A stretch of DNA of 64,000 bases. Origin: Neelides folsomi (taxonomy: Eukaryota > Arthropoda > Collembola > Neelipleona > Neelidae). Below are positions 1 through 15,100 of the stretch, piece by piece. The first letter of the stretch is position 1; the number at the start of each line of letters is the position of its first letter. Both the position numbers and the translations under genes were made by a program. Under the pieces are notes generated by a model that saw only the letters and a list, made by a program, of their open reading frames with translations, searched no databases and was not told the DNA's origin. The stretch covers positions 35,162-99,161 of the forward strand of contig JAQGBZ010000232.1 of the NCBI GenBank assembly GCA_034687125.1, written 5' to 3'.

Positions 1-374
1 TGACATGGAACTTTACCAACTCTGATGAGATCTCCTGTAGACCCAACATAGGATCGCCACATTCTCTGTCTCATTTAACAAACTTAGAATTTATTTATCC
101 CCAGAAGGAAACAATTAGGGAAATGAAGGAGGAAACCTCAAAATATGGATAAAACCTTGTGACCGCTGGCTAAAGAAGGAAAATTAATAAATTTCATTCC
201 CTTATTAAATTTCCCTTTATCATACTTCTAAATTCCAATTACTCGGCTCACCAAATGGTATAATAAAATTAAATAGGCTAAACATCCAATTATTTCTCTT
301 TCAGCTATTTCTTTATACAAATTCAATAAAGATCTGTAAATTGACAATTGTAATTTTTAATCTATCAATATCAA

Positions 375-420
375 ATGCGCCTAGAAGACGAAATTATATG
401 CGCCTAGAAGACGAAATTAT
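375..420. repeat. 23-bp tandem duplication
   Basis: Two identical adjacent units starting ATGCGCCTAGAAGACG. Confidence 0.9.
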
Positions 421-2840
421 TACACTAATAAAATTATTGTTTCAATTAAAAAGAAAGAAATTTTTAATTTATATTTTTGGCATTTCAGATTTATAAAATT
501 TTAGCTACAAAATATTAAATACACAAGCTATTGCATATACACTAACTACCTATCGCTTTTACAATATTTAACATACACATTATGTACATACAAGTACTAC
601 AAGACTGCACTTTAAGTATTAATAAAAATGATTTGTATAAATAATTGTTACGATCTTAAATTTTCAAATGTCATTAAAATTCTCATTCTACAATACAAGA
701 GAAAAATGCTGATTCGTCATTTAGTTAAGAGATAAAAAGAAAAACGATAAAAAGTAATGAGGAATCTTCAAGTGTGAATCTTGTCGTTTTTCATTATCGG
801 TGACTCGTCTTTGATCAAACAGTGACAGTTAAAGATGTTAAAGAGACGTTAAAGTTCATGACCTTCTTGATAAAATAAAATTTCAAATATCTCCAACACC
901 AATAGGATTCTTTGAACTTTTACATCATGTAAATACATACATTTACATATCATACAAATTACAAGTGCCATCCAATGTCATCGAATATGTTTCTAAATAT
1001 TATCTTTATAATTATACACAGTAGTTATCTGTAGTTATGTACATGTACATATACATATTATACATATTTAATACACGAACCTTCCTAAAGCATTCCTCAT
1101 CAATTCTTGACATTGTAAATAATGTTTGTTAATTGATGTAGGTTAATCATCCGCTTCTTGGAATAATAACAATATTAATTAACCCATCCCCCCTGAGACC
1201 TTTTGTCTCTCATGGGAAGTGAAGCATTTTCCCGTTATTAAATATATTCAAGTTAGTCGAAATAATACTCACGCCATTAGAAATAAAATGGATAATTTTC
1301 TTATTACTTCCCCCTTTACAATGTAAATGATATGTTGACAAAATACAGTTTCATGAATAATGTAAACTTATCCATTGCCCTCAATCTCTATAAAATCAAT
1401 ATTATTAAGCTACTCCTACTCCTTATATTAATATAAGAACAAGATAGCCTACAAATTACAGAAAGATATGAAAATATATGAATGCATACCGTTACATATA
1501 TCCAAACTGACAACAGTCAAGGAATAAAGTTGAGAAGTTGGATATCAAAAAGTATGAGCAATTACTTTATAAATATTGTAATATACAGAAAGCTATACTT
1601 GCCAGTAATTATACTGGAGTGGATATATTGTAAAGTAAGCCAAAGTCATGTCTCAGTTTGTCTCTTATTAACTGATACATAAATAAATATTGTCTGAATG
1701 ACAATCCTCCTGTCAGACAATTGATATTCCATACTTAACTTTAAGTCTCATCAATTTTCACATAATCCTCCAATAGACAAAACAAATATAATATTATACA
1801 CAATACACAGACAACTACAAAATGAGCAAATATGTAATACAATACTTAAAGTAATTACTTTCATACATAAATAAATATTATAGTCGTATATTTTACTATC
1901 CTTGATACGTAGTGACTAAAATGTGTCCAAAATCTAGACAAAATGGTACAATATGTTCCATGATACAATATGGCCATATTTCATATATTTTCATATATTT
2001 ACTAAATACATATTATTGCCAATTTCTCCTCCTCTTACTCTTTTAGGAATTATAATGAAAGAGACACATGTCTGATTACGCCTGTCTTTCCCATTCAACT
2101 CGTAATTGATCAAAGGGAAAATTGAAATCCTTTCCCGATCCTCGTCGAGCTTTCCCAGAACATGCCCTTTAAATTCAAAGGGGAACTTTTCCTTCTCAAA
2201 ACTGCCCGCATTATTCATTACCATAGGGCATTCCGATTCCCGTGTATATTTAGTTTTAAATCACTATTGTACTTCATTAGCATCATTATCACAAAATTAC
2301 TCACAATAAGAATTTCTAATGGACGAATCTATTTTTGCCTAATGTATTCCTTACAATAAGTATTAACATTCACCATATTTGATATTTTGGTATTTTCATA
2401 TTTGAATTTAATTAGTTTCGTCCATCCAATTATTAAATCATACAATAAAACTTATCTTGTCCAAGCCAATAAAGTCAGTATAAGCTCAATGCCAATTATC
2501 TGGGATTATTCTATTTTAAAAGAGAGCATGAAAAGTGTTTGTCATGAAAAAGGAAGGGAATTAAAAGGGGAATAAAATGGAAGGTCCGTTAGGACAAGTG
2601 AAGATCAAAGAGTTCATTAGGAGAACCTAAACGGATCTCAATCTCTTTTAGCAGAGAGAACAAAGAGAAGAAAGACAAGGATCTCTGGTTTCTTCAACTG
2701 TCCCTATAATTAAATACTCGCGACTTGAAAATTCAACGGCTAATTTCAATTCACATTAACACAATGACGTTACACTTGGCCTAAAACTTCAATACAAGGC
2801 TTATTACTTCCTTAACTTACAACTTCCTTCTACAATACAT

Positions 2841-2928
2841 CTCCTATAAATTTCCTATACATTTCCTATATATTATACATACATCTCCTATAAATTTCCT
2901 ATACATTTCCTATATATTATACATACAT
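2841..2928. repeat. 44-bp tandem duplication
   Basis: Two identical units starting CTCCTATAAATTTCC and ending ATACAT; a third start follows at 2929 and decays. Internally it is built from TTTCCTATA repeats. Confidence 0.9.
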
Positions 2929-3106
2929 CTCCTATCTTATATACATCTGCTATGAATCTCCTACAAATATATCCATTATATATTTGCATATTTCCGAACA
3001 CTCCTACAACCTTTTAACTCGTCTAATACTTCCTTAATTAGATTCCAAGTATTCTGAATGTAAATTGAACTCCTGGTGTTAAATGCGTAATGAAAGAGGA
3101 ACTTAC

Positions 3107-3194
3107 GCATCTTCTTCTTCCTCATTGTGAAGATGTTCCTCGACCGTGTCAGGACGAAGAGATTTTGAATTTCCACCAGAACCCGGCCGTTCAC
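3107..3194 (-). CDS. Downstream shared exon, acidic linker
   Basis: Flanked by a strong acceptor (TTTTCAG) and donor (GTAAGT), entering in phase 1 and leaving in phase 2. In that frame it encodes about 29 residues: a Gly/Ser-rich start, then SLRPDTVEEHL and an acidic run NEEEED. The two other frames are either stopped or lack character. Three upstream exons (ending at 18283, 12934 and 6538) all leave in phase 1 and can be spliced to it. I infer it is the common exon leading to the DH-PH part outside the window. Confidence 0.65.
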
Positions 3195-6100
3195 CTGAAA
3201 ACAAAAAATCCGATTAAATATTTAATTAAACATTCAATTAAAACATTTTAACTAAAATTATTAGTTAATTTCCAACTCGAATTTTTTTAAAACAACATTT
3301 CACTTTATTACTTATTGAAACCAAAATAAAATAAATGCATAAATAACATGTAATAATATCGAACCAAATCCAAGAAGAATCTTCATAAATCAAAGCTCAT
3401 AATATTCATGTAAACAACATTCCAATTCAAATCTCCCTACATTTCTCATGATTAAAATCTCACCGATCGAATAATCAATGATCTTCAAATAAACGAACCC
3501 TCAACTAATGGAAATAAAACTTATAACTCTATACCTTTAATAACTTTAATATTTAATAGGATAACTTATGAAGATAACTTATGAAGAGAAACCAAGTTCT
3601 AAAGAATGCAACATGGAGCTAAAAAAAGTTTTTTATGCAAGAGATAAAGTTAGAGAAAGAGATTTAGTTGAGAAGATAATTTTGTTGAGTAGACACATAG
3701 GGATTCATCAGTCATTATTAGAACTCCCGAATGGTTTACATTTACAGATCTAAATGACATTCTTTGAGTCGCCGACGTTCGGCCACCTCCGACGCTTCCC
3801 AATTCCTATACACATTTTCTATTTCCTTTGTAAAGGAAATGGTGAAAAGAAAAACTCAAATTCCTCAGGCTCTATAACTTGTAGAAAAAAATAAATTGTG
3901 TCTCAACTCTCCCATTATAGATATAATAATACACCGAATATATGAAATTGAAATATATCATACTGAGATATCTCTATATTAATGTACAAATACACATATT
4001 GGAATAGACAACTAGGACATAAGATATCTTATGAGATATATATGAGATATATTAAGAAGATAAAAAGGAGTCGGCAAAATGAGAAAAGCCATTTGAGTCG
4101 GACTTCATTTTACAACCTCATCCCACAGGTTTGTAAATGGGAAAAGAAAAGGCGAGTGATGCAAATCGGAGAAAAATTCCCCCATGTTGACAATTAGTAC
4201 CAAGAGAATTAATTGTCCAATACCACTTTTACTAAATTCACAATCTTCCGCCTTCACACTCTACAAATTCCAAATGAGACAAGCCCTATATACAATTGTA
4301 CAATTTAAATACAATTCCCAATTCCCATTCACATCCCATGCTCAATACCTTAATTGAAAGTAAGAGAACATTGTGAAAATTACAATTACAACCATTACAT
4401 CCATTTGATATAAAAGGAATAATAAAAACATTCCCATTAAATTTGGACATTCAATCCGATGAATATAAAGCAATTGAAGTAATGTTAATGCAAGTAATGT
4501 AATTTAATCTAACCTGTAAGTTAATGTATAATAATAAAATAAGATTATTTTCTCAATCCAATCATCCACCTTAACAAAAGAGTGAGAATGAAATAATACT
4601 ATTTTATTAGGTAAGAGAATCAGAACACAAAGTGAAATAAAAGAGGCGAATTAAAAAAATAGACACAAAAGATCATTTAAATTAATTTAAATTCTCCTCA
4701 GGTTCCGCCAAATGCAATTCCTCACCCCCAGAACCCCCCAAAACCCCGCGTGTCCAAAATGGCTTTAAACGACTTCTGCCCACCTGCACAAAATTCACCT
4801 GAGCAGACAGAGTCAGACATCGAGTGTTAAAAATTCCTTATAGCGGGTAAATAACAAGCACAAAAATGATCTGGTGCGAAAAAATAGAATCAATTTTCTG
4901 CTCCTTCCTATTTGATTCTAAAAGAATATAAAAAAACTGAGTTTGTTGCCCTTTTCTCTCACGGCCTCAACCCCCGTAAAAGATACCAAATGATGATTTT
5001 GATAAAAGGAGCAAACATCCAATGCAAAATTCACCTTATACAATTTAATACAATATATCAAATAAAATATACTGTATTATATCATATCAAAAATGTATCA
5101 TATTATATTAAAAATGTATAGGGAGTTATATCAACCTAATTTACTTAGTTATATAAAAATATAACTAACATTAAACAGATAACATTTTCATATCAAAATT
5201 GAAGGTGAGGATTTTGGACTGCCCAGCCGCAAAACTTCACGCACGGGAACTTTCATTCTCCAGATGAACAGAGTTTGTGGAAATTCTTCATTCTTTTTTG
5301 ATAGAGAAGAATTGAAGTGGCCGGGAGAGTTAAGAGATCGTAAATCTTATGAAATCCTGGGATCATGAACCCCTAATTTATTCTCTACACCTTACAAATC
5401 CACCAAGGGTTTCACATACAAAGCTGGGCATTTTATTCCCTTATGTCTAACGTAAGTAGTTAGAAGTCTTAAAAGTATACATACGTAGAAGTATACATTA
5501 GGAGAGATTTGTAGAAAACTCCTTGAATTATTAACAGATTTACTAATGGGCTTAAAGGTGATCGCTCGCACAATCCTCTCGACCCTTTAAAAATGATCTT
5601 CATTGTGCGGTGAGGGCCATTATGCAATAAAGGGAAATTAATTGCTCAAACTCATGACTTTGGAATCTCGAATTGTGAGTTCTTCATTATGGAATATAAA
5701 AAAACATGATCAGAGATGTGAATGAAAGAAATCCTGCCCCACAATCCACCCCACATTATAAATTATCGAAAGAAAAGAGCTCACGTTCAGGAATCGCTTT
5801 ATAAATGATTTCATCAGATAATAAAAAAAGAGACGGGAGAGGGATATGAAGGAAATCCAGTTATAATCGAGTTTAGATCATTTTAATCCGCTCCAATCTC
5901 ACCCGATGAGTGGAGCAAATGGGGAGATAAAGTCAACTTCAAATGCCCCCTGCGACTTACCCAAAAACCAAAGCGGTAAAATCCATTAACAACTCCGCTC
6001 CGCCCTCGAAAAATGTGAAAGAGAAAAACCTATATGGAACCTAATACTATACTAATAACCTAACCTAATAGAACCCAATAGAACTTAATATTATGTTATA

Positions 6101-9100
6101 TCATTTACCTATAAAATAAGATAAGTATAGAAAATATAAAGAATAAAACGAGCAACAATTTTTAACCTAAATATATACAGGTAGATATATTATTTGTATA
6201 CCTATATTAAATATGTATGATTGTTTAGATATAAAAAATTGATCATTTTTTTGATCCTAATCAATTCCATTTACAAATCTATTTCTGTCTTGATGTAAAT
6301 TCTGACAAATCCTTCACCAACAATGGAAGAAATTGAAAATAAAGTTTCAACTTGTCGGAATCCATCTGGAATTCTTTTTCCAAAGCCCTTTGCAAATTCC
6401 CTTTCCAGATCAACCGTAAAAACCCCTTTTCAAACAACTTCCATGTGCTGACATATGGTTAGAGTTAAAGTGAAGAAAAATGTTATAGATCCACTTTTGG
6501 TATAATTTAAAAAACATTTGAAGGTGGCGAGGTGTACTTAAGAGATTGATGTGAGCTCCTTTGCCCACAGAGCCCAATCCATTATTGGATGATGGGAGTT
6601 TGGGTGAAGGTCCTGGGCGTTTGCCGACATAAAACTTCGATTTTGACTTCCGAGATGAAGACAAAGGTGGTGGGTCGGAAATCCCTTCACTTCGATCCCA
6701 CGAACGAGGGCGGACAAATCCAGACAAATAGGCCGGGATTGTCGGATGACTCCCAATACCCGAACTAGTGCCGCCTGAAGAACTCCCGCTGCTACTTGAA
6801 CTATTCCGATGAACTACAATCCCCTTCCCAACCCGAGACTTTTTTGCAGGTAATTCAGGTGGTTTTAATTCGGTCGGTGTTTGCCCAACGGCAATGTTCG
6901 TAATCGGTCTCAGTTCAAATGGCGTTGAAGGGCCAAGAGCTACATTTAAAATCGGCGGGCCCACAAGGTTAAAAACCGAATTTAAATTTCTCCTTGCACT
7001 TTGAACACTTCCACTAGTATTGCCATTTGTTCCATTAGTCGAATTTAAATTATTTGTATTTGGCGAATTTTGCAAATTTTCCCTTGCTGGAATTGGCGGA
7101 AGGGGCGGGGAAGAAGAAACGGGGAATTTATGAGTTAGTTTTGTGCTTGTAGGGAATTCATAATAATCCTCTCTGGAGGCTGTCGAAGAAAGGGAGTTGA
7201 TTGGCTCAGGAACTGGCGGGGAATTGACAGTGGCTCTTTTCGGTCCATACACGAAAGGGTTAAAGTTCACGAATTGAAATTCCCCATCGACGGATGCCGT
7301 GTGGGGATCGTCGGCCGACCGACCCTTTCGCCGTTTAATCTTCGTTTTCAAGTTATGCATTCGGAAGGAATTTCGGTTCTTCATCACATGACGACATCAT
7401 TATTTATTTAAGAAGATCGCACAAATCCTCTTGACCCACTTTACCCAAAACTTACCCCATTCATCACAAACAATATTTTTTCCACTTTTTTATGTCCCAA
7501 TTGGGCAAAACTTACATAAAACTTTTAATTGTCACTTTTTCCACAATAATAAATTAGCCAAAAATTTAATTAAATTCTTTAAATGAAAATTCCTTCAATA
7601 AATTTTCGAAGCTTCAGTAAATTGTTCTATCATTAATTAATTTACAAATTAATTAATAATATAAATTATTATTTAAAAATTCAACAACTTTTAAAAATTT
7701 CAAGTCCAACACTTCACTTATATAATTGTAATTCAGCAAACAATATTAAATTACTTTTAAACAAAGTTTGAGTTTAAACAAAGTATAAGCTTAAATGAAG
7801 TTAAATTAAATTAATCAAATCCAAAAACTTTAATGTTTGAGTTTGGATAGGAACGTTTTAGAGGTCTCATAATTCAAAGAATGTGTGTAGAGAAGCGAAG
7901 ACAGGGAAGGAGTGAATGAGCCGATTCATCCTCGCAGATCCAAAGACCCCTCAGGTAAAAACACTTTGCAAAAGTTTCCGCAAAGGCCAGGTGGGAGTGA
8001 AAAACATTACACATTTCATAAATGCCTCTTCACTGTCTTTACATTCTTCTCCCAATCCTCTCTTAATGTTCTCCCCTCATGTCTTCTTTAAACTCATCGT
8101 ATTTGAATCAACTCTTTTAGCTCTTATTCTTCATTTAAACTCTCCATTTAAACTCCTCGTTCAAACTCTTCATTTAACTCTTCGTTTATACTCTTGAATT
8201 TATAAGCTTTTCGTCTCAGAGCTTCAGAGCTTCGTTCTTATAAGATCTTATGTATTAAAGAACTCTCTACTTTATTACTCTCCAATATTGACTCTCATCA
8301 CTCTCTTGACTCAGCGTAAATTGAAGGGAAAAAGAATCTCTTGTGTAATGGAAGAGTAATAGCCAAGTAATAGTGAAGTAAAAGAGACGGAAAGATTAAA
8401 CCAAAAAGTGAATCTCATTCACCTTCAGGCTTTAAAAAAACTCAAAAAATTGTCCCAACTTTTCTCAACTCCCTCAAAAGTCTCCTCGAGGTTTCTTTTA
8501 ACAATCAAACACGGCCTTCCATTAAAAATTAAAACTATGCACTTTCACTCCATAAAACTTGGTTTTTCCCTTTTAACAATTTCTTTACAATTCTTGACAA
8601 TTCTTAACAATAATTTTTGATTTCTTTAAAATGTCTTTAATTCTTTAAATGTCACTTCTTTAGTTTCTTTCAAATGTTTAACTTTGTGTTTGTATGTAGG
8701 GCAAAATGTCAAACGGAGTTTAAATTTTCAATTCTTTAGCCGATTCAAAACATGTGGGAAATTCACACAAAACCAAAAACAATCACCGGATAATATAAAA
8801 TGAGGAAAAGTCGTCTATATAAATTAAATACATTTGTTTCATATATGATATTTCATATTTCATATACTTAATAATAATATATCAGTCACTATGTATAATA
8901 TTTCATATCAGTTCTTGAAAATTTAAACGAATATCAAATATTGCGTACTGTATACATATAATATAGTGTATTTTATATCAAGTAATATTTCCTCTTAAAG
9001 ACATTCACATTCGAAGCACAAGAATATTATTTAAATCCAATGAACAAAAGGCCTCAGTTCCAACCGAGGAATTATCAAGAATTGTCTGAATGGTCTGAAC

Positions 9101-12100
9101 AAAGTTTCCTCCTTTATTTTTCCTTCATTTCATTTCCGCCCTTATCATTTTGATGGTCCCTCCACATGTTTAATAAAAATAATATCCTTCCCTCATCCCC
9201 ACACGGTCACAGGCATCTTGAACCATGGAGAGAAATATGAAATCCTTCACCAATCCTCACCACACGTTCAGTGGGAATCAAAACCCATCCAATCCCAAAA
9301 CCGCAGTGAGAGGAAAATTGAAACCGAGCACTCAAAATAAAATTCGGATTGGGAGCTTATGTAAATAAACTCCTTTCGCTTCCTCCTTCACAGATTCAAT
9401 CCTTGTCATTTATTCCACAAACTTTCTTATACACAGTTTTTAATATTCTCTATAGAACTTCCATTGTTATAATATATAAACTTCCATTGATATTATATAT
9501 GAACTTTGATTGTTATGGTATAAACATATCCATTTTGATATTATTTATATAACTTTTCCATTGTAGTAAAAAAAATAACTTTATATCACTTCCACAATTG
9601 ACGGAATTATATACCCGGGCTTTTGGCTATGACCCGGGTGAAATGTTGGGTAAAAAAGTGTTGCTCATGAATTGGAAGTACTTTTTCCCTCCAAAAAACC
9701 TTCTCAAATGTCTCTCTTCAAATTGAAGTGTTGTTTGGTGGTGGCGGAAAATGTTGTTGAGGAAGGAACAAATCCTGGTTTTGTTTTCCTCATCGATTCC
9801 TCTCGTGGGTTGACAAAGGGGCAGCTGTGGGAAGACTGCGGACCTTCGGCCCATCCAACCCCAAAGGGACCACCAAAGGGAGGAATAGGGAAAAATTCAT
9901 GGGGAGGAGGAGAACTCTGAAAGATATCATGAAGGGGATTCCTCTACAAATTCCCCCTATCCCTTCAACTACATCTTAAATACATAACTGCATACATACA
10001 CTGTATTACATACAAATACTATATACTCTGGATACTCCATATACATACATAAATATAAAATATAGGAGCAAATGTACCATACATTAGGTAAGTACATTAG
10101 ATATATATTAGATATATAATTTGTATTTATAAGAGAATAAGAGCATAGATAAGAAAGTATCTTTTAATTCTCTTTGGATCTACTTAGAGACTTAAACATT
10201 TCTTATCAACTTTACGACTCGCACCCTTCTTACTCCCAACTATCCAATACATGTAAATGTATATAATAAGGATAGGAAAGATCAGACCTCCAGTGCAGTA
10301 AAGTGAAGTGTCAAGTGTATCTACAAATGTATTAATGGGAAGAAGTTTAAATCCCTTTTACAGCCCCAAGTTCATAAAATCCCCCTAATTTGTTATTTAG
10401 CGAGGAGAGAGGGAAAAGATGGGCCATTCGGGAGCAAAAAGATTTAAAAGACTCCTTGAGAGACTTTTCATTAAGACTTAAACACTTCCAGGGAACTTCG
10501 ACCCTTCAACTTTACGCGGAAATCTTTGTGACATCTGAGAAGGACGGAAGTCCAAAGAGGGGACCAAAAACTCCTTCACAAAATGTCAACCCCCACACTC
10601 TAATATAGCCAATATTAAAACCTTTTATCCTTAAACCTTATGGAAAATATCCTTATGGAAATATCCTTATGGAAATTATGCTTATGGAAAAATAACATAT
10701 TACTTTAAATGGAGATATTCCTCCACGTATAATAAGCATGGGGAATGAGGAAAAAGTAAAACTGTACAGTTACTTTCCTCCTATACAAAACTACATACTT
10801 TAAATAAACAATTGTCCATTACACTCACTTATTATTATACTGCTATTATAAATAATACGGCAAAGGACAACTCACCATCAGACATTCAAAATACATGGGA
10901 GTAAATGGGACATGAAATATTAGTTGGTTAATACATGGAGCAAATATGATGAGACATATAAATGAGATGAAGCTGTGAAATATTTTAACTACAGATTCAA
11001 ACATCAGCTCTTAACATCAACTGTGACTGACTTGAGTGACGTAAAAAGAATGTAAATACGTAAATAGTGATATAAACTAAAAAACATCGACTCAACATTC
11101 TGATCATATTCATCATATTTCCTTGTAGTTGAACCATGACCATTAAAGCTAATATAAACGTATAATTAGCTAATAAAAGTATAATGGCTAATAATGGTCC
11201 GGAGCTTTTAAGACTAAACAAATAAATTTATGTGAAAGATAATGAAGATTTGCATAAGGAGGTTTGACGCGGCGAGATTGGTCATGAATTGGGAAAAATC
11301 CCACCGCCTTTCCGGAATTCGCAACGGAAAGGGGAAGTTTCGTCGTGGAGCAAATACGGAATTAATGAGAAATTCCCCACATTCTCTCCCTCAATACATA
11401 TTCATGACCAACAATAATTTAAACCAAATCCTTCAAAAGAACTTCTAAACGGCACAATGCGAAGCAAAATCCTTTTTTAAACATTATTAAAAACCGCTAT
11501 AAATCTTTTTATAAGAAACCTCGAATTTTTCACGAATCTCGAACGACTCTTCACATAATTTTAAAATATTTATTATTTACTTGCTACTTACATACATAGT
11601 CAATAAGTACCATATACTTAGGTATTGTCTTTATTCTTTATTCTTATAAAATATTAAACTTTGTTAAAATATCTAAAATGAACATCATCCATTTAATTAA
11701 ATCTAAAAGTTTCATAATATTAAAATAAAACCTCAAAAATATTAGAATTGTCGTTTGAGCATTGTATTTTAAAAATATATTTTCAAAATGTATTTCTTAT
11801 ACGATATCTTATATCTCGTATTTTATATTCTTTGAGATATTTTTGTGTGTATGGACGAATGATTGTGAATCGTTTTGAAGGCTCGTGGAGCAAATCACAA
11901 AAAATGGCCTTCGGTTTGGAGTCCGAGTACCGGAGGAAATCTCCAAGCACTCAGAGCCTGAGAGACTTTTCCTTGAGCCTGAAGGTAAAAGTGAAGTCGG
12001 TCGGAGTTTATGAATGTAGTTGCCCTCGAGGGCCCTTCACCCCTCCCTCATCCCAAACACCATGTGAGCTCGAGGCTGACCAGAACGAAGAACCAGAAGA

Positions 12101-15100
12101 AGAAGAATCATCATTTGGCCCTATCAAAAACTCCGGCAGAAACTCTACTTGTACTTGGAGTCTTTTATAAAATAGAGAACCATTCCTCATTACATTCTGC
12201 CAAAACCAGGGTCCTGATGGAGATGGATAAATATGAGAAGGAAGATCAAGGCCGGAGCCAACTCCTCATCAAAACCTCCCCATTAACTCCTGCGTCACAT
12301 TTTACTCCACATTTATTCAACAAATTGAAACAACCTATAAGAGCTAAGAATAGGAACATCCTCACAAAATAGAAAAAAATACAACCAATCCCATCCAATA
12401 ACACAACAAAAACAAATCCAATGTAAAATCCTATACAAATACAAACAAGATACAAAAAATATAAATTCGATCTTGACACAAAATCCTTTACAAATTTTGT
12501 CCAGATACAAAATAATATGAGTAAATAAACATATCTAAACCTTGATATAAACATGAGCCTTATATAATATGAATTCATATCTACACGAATTATTGAAACA
12601 AAATCCTATACAAAACCTTATGATTTTCCAATATACATTTTCCTATTTCGTATACGAAAATTAATAAAGGAATGTAACAATGTAATGTTATATAAAAATT
12701 CTCATTAATGGACCCAATATCTTAAGTACAGAAAACAAATCTTCAATTAGCCAAAAGCCAATTAAATGTAAGGTGCGTATTTGTAAGATATATTTTAATT
12801 AAATAGAAAGGTTCGTCTAATAGTAAATGGAAAGAAATTGGAAATATTTGGAACTTTCTAAATCCCACCAGATGAATTTTTCTATTAACTCTATAAAGAG
12901 GGGGAATCAAAAGTTGTTGTTTTTCCTCATTACCTGAATTGGAGGATTTGAAGGGTTTTTTAAACAATTTCTTCAAGCTGCTGCTCCGCTTCAACGACCC
13001 AGACGCTCTTCCATCCTGTTGTTGTTCCATAGGAAAAATCCTTCCCTTGTTCTTCATAAGGTACACATTTCCCCACTTGTCATTCCCCCCCCTCAGTTTA
13101 AAATCTCAATTTTTCGCAAAAAATTCGCAAATATTCAATCAAATTATTGGCACTTAAAAATCGCACACTTCAACAAAAGTTCAATTCACATTATCGACCC
13201 TCCTGACCCCCATATTGACCTCAATCTGACCATGAAGGCCTATAAAGAATAAACTGTTCCGGCGTTCCCTTATGTTTCGTGTGGTATAAACCGAGTCAAT
13301 AAATCAGGTAGAACATGCAATAAAGTGAATGGGTAATTAGCGGAAACACACGGCGGAGCCTCCGCCGTCGGGGAGTCGAAAGTGAGAGATGAATGGGGCG
13401 ACAGGTCGGAAATATGTCTTATTAGATCAGTTCTTATAAACCAACGGGGAAATAAATTTAGAACTCTCCCTCAATGAAAAAAAAAGAATCTTCGAGATTC
13501 GGCCCAAACACTCGTTGAAAGTTAACTCACAATTGGAGCTCGAGTTTTAAAATCTTGGCACACTTTGTTTTAACTCCCAAGGTGAAAAAGAGTTATATAG
13601 AGGAATAGAAGCAACCTAAAGGGACCAGATATGCAACTTTACATAATGATCAAAAATTCCACCCGTTTGTATTAAAATCCCTATGTAGTGTATTCTTCAC
13701 AACTGACTCACTATTAAACTCACTTAACTCACTATATGTCACGATCAAATGTTATAAATTCAAATTAAGTTCTTCATACAACTGTACAAACAATTCAAAA
13801 AATATACTTTTAACAATTCACTCTAACTTTAAGTGTATATTACAATATCAAACAAATCCAACAAAATCCAACATGAATCTATGTAAATAATTATACAATA
13901 TAAAATACACTGTGATTCATTTTATATATAATAAATATATACCATATACTTTTGTAATAGTAATACGTATAAAAACTATTATTTACACATTTGCTACAGA
14001 TATTTGTTTATCTCAAGTTGAACGTGAAGAAAAGAATGAATTAAAATAAATTAATTCTCCACCTCACTCCGTCTCCAAACTCTCCAATAATTTGTCCAAT
14101 GAAGATGGAAAGTAAAGGTGATTGAATTGTTAATTCAGGACTTTAATCCCAGTAATTCCCAAAAGTTGACATGGGGTGAGTGAAGGTGACAGTTTGAACC
14201 TCCCAATCTCAAACTTCACCACGAGAGAAAAGCGAGGTAAAGGCGAGAAAGTGGGAAAGTGCTTATAAGGGAAAAAACTGCCCGCCGCTGCCAGCCTGCC
14301 TGGCTTATATGCCAACCCAGTGAGGTTGGCTCGGGTCTCCCCTGGTCGGATCTCGAAACATCCGCAAGCGCCGGGTTCTCCCTTCGATCCATTATAGGCA
14401 TTACAATGCATTACAATAGCCGGCAAATACCCGGCAAGTCCCGGCAAGTCAACCCTTACCCTACCTTAACAATAAGGGGGAGTTTCACCCTCGCCGTCTT
14501 TTCCCTTCATATCCTTTAAACATTTAAGACATGCAGGGAGAAAAATTCTTACAAATTTCCCCCTTACTTTCTTTATGTGTGGGGAAAATGTTCATCAACA
14601 CTTTTTCAATCTCGAACAAAAACTTCCCCAATCTCATTATTAATTTATTAATTTTCTTTAAAAACATTCCACATTTATTAAACCATAGCCGTTTTAATTC
14701 AATATTTATTTAATATCTTCATTTTTATCCAATTATGAATTTAATATCGTAATTTTAATCCAATTATTAATTTATTAATCTCAGTTCAGAAAATTCAGAT
14801 TTAATTAACTTATTCATTAATTCAATTAAAAATTTAATCATTTACTTATTTATCACATTTTACAAAATGTATCGTATTTAATCATATTTGATCACATTTT
14901 ATAAACTAATTCGTTATTTACAAATTGTTGAAGAAAGGAAAGAAAGAATATATTTGTATATAAACAACACAATTATCCGCCTCGATGGATGAAAACAACT
15001 CACTCAATTTGAATCTCATGTTTAGTCCCAGTTTCCCCGAAGGTTTAACTTTGGTTTAAAAAGGGAAGACTTATAAGGAAAATTGCAAAGCCGATGAAAG

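Larger units (their letters stand above)
1..3106. other. Intron of RhoGEF gene (no coding exon identified)
   Basis: AT-rich with two tandem duplications (375, 2841). No DH or PH motif is readable on either strand. Downstream exons must be further left, outside the window. Confidence 0.6.

Noticed and set aside
4690-4830. Possible minus-strand exon after an acceptor-like CTGCTCAG
   Set aside because: The in-phase frame has only about 25 codons before TGA, no domain, and the donor is ambiguous.
9612-9642. ACCCGGG...ACCCGGG pair as a hairpin terminator
   Set aside because: The motif is itself palindromic, the stem is short, and the genome is eukaryotic.
11748-12372. Plus-strand frames of 140 and 120 codons and the minus-strand frame opposite
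   Set aside because: Mutually overlapping, charged low-complexity content, no splice or domain support.
14290-14400. tRNA- or 5S-like promoter boxes (GGGTTCTCCCTTCGATCC)
   Set aside because: No acceptor stem or proper A box and B box spacing could be folded.
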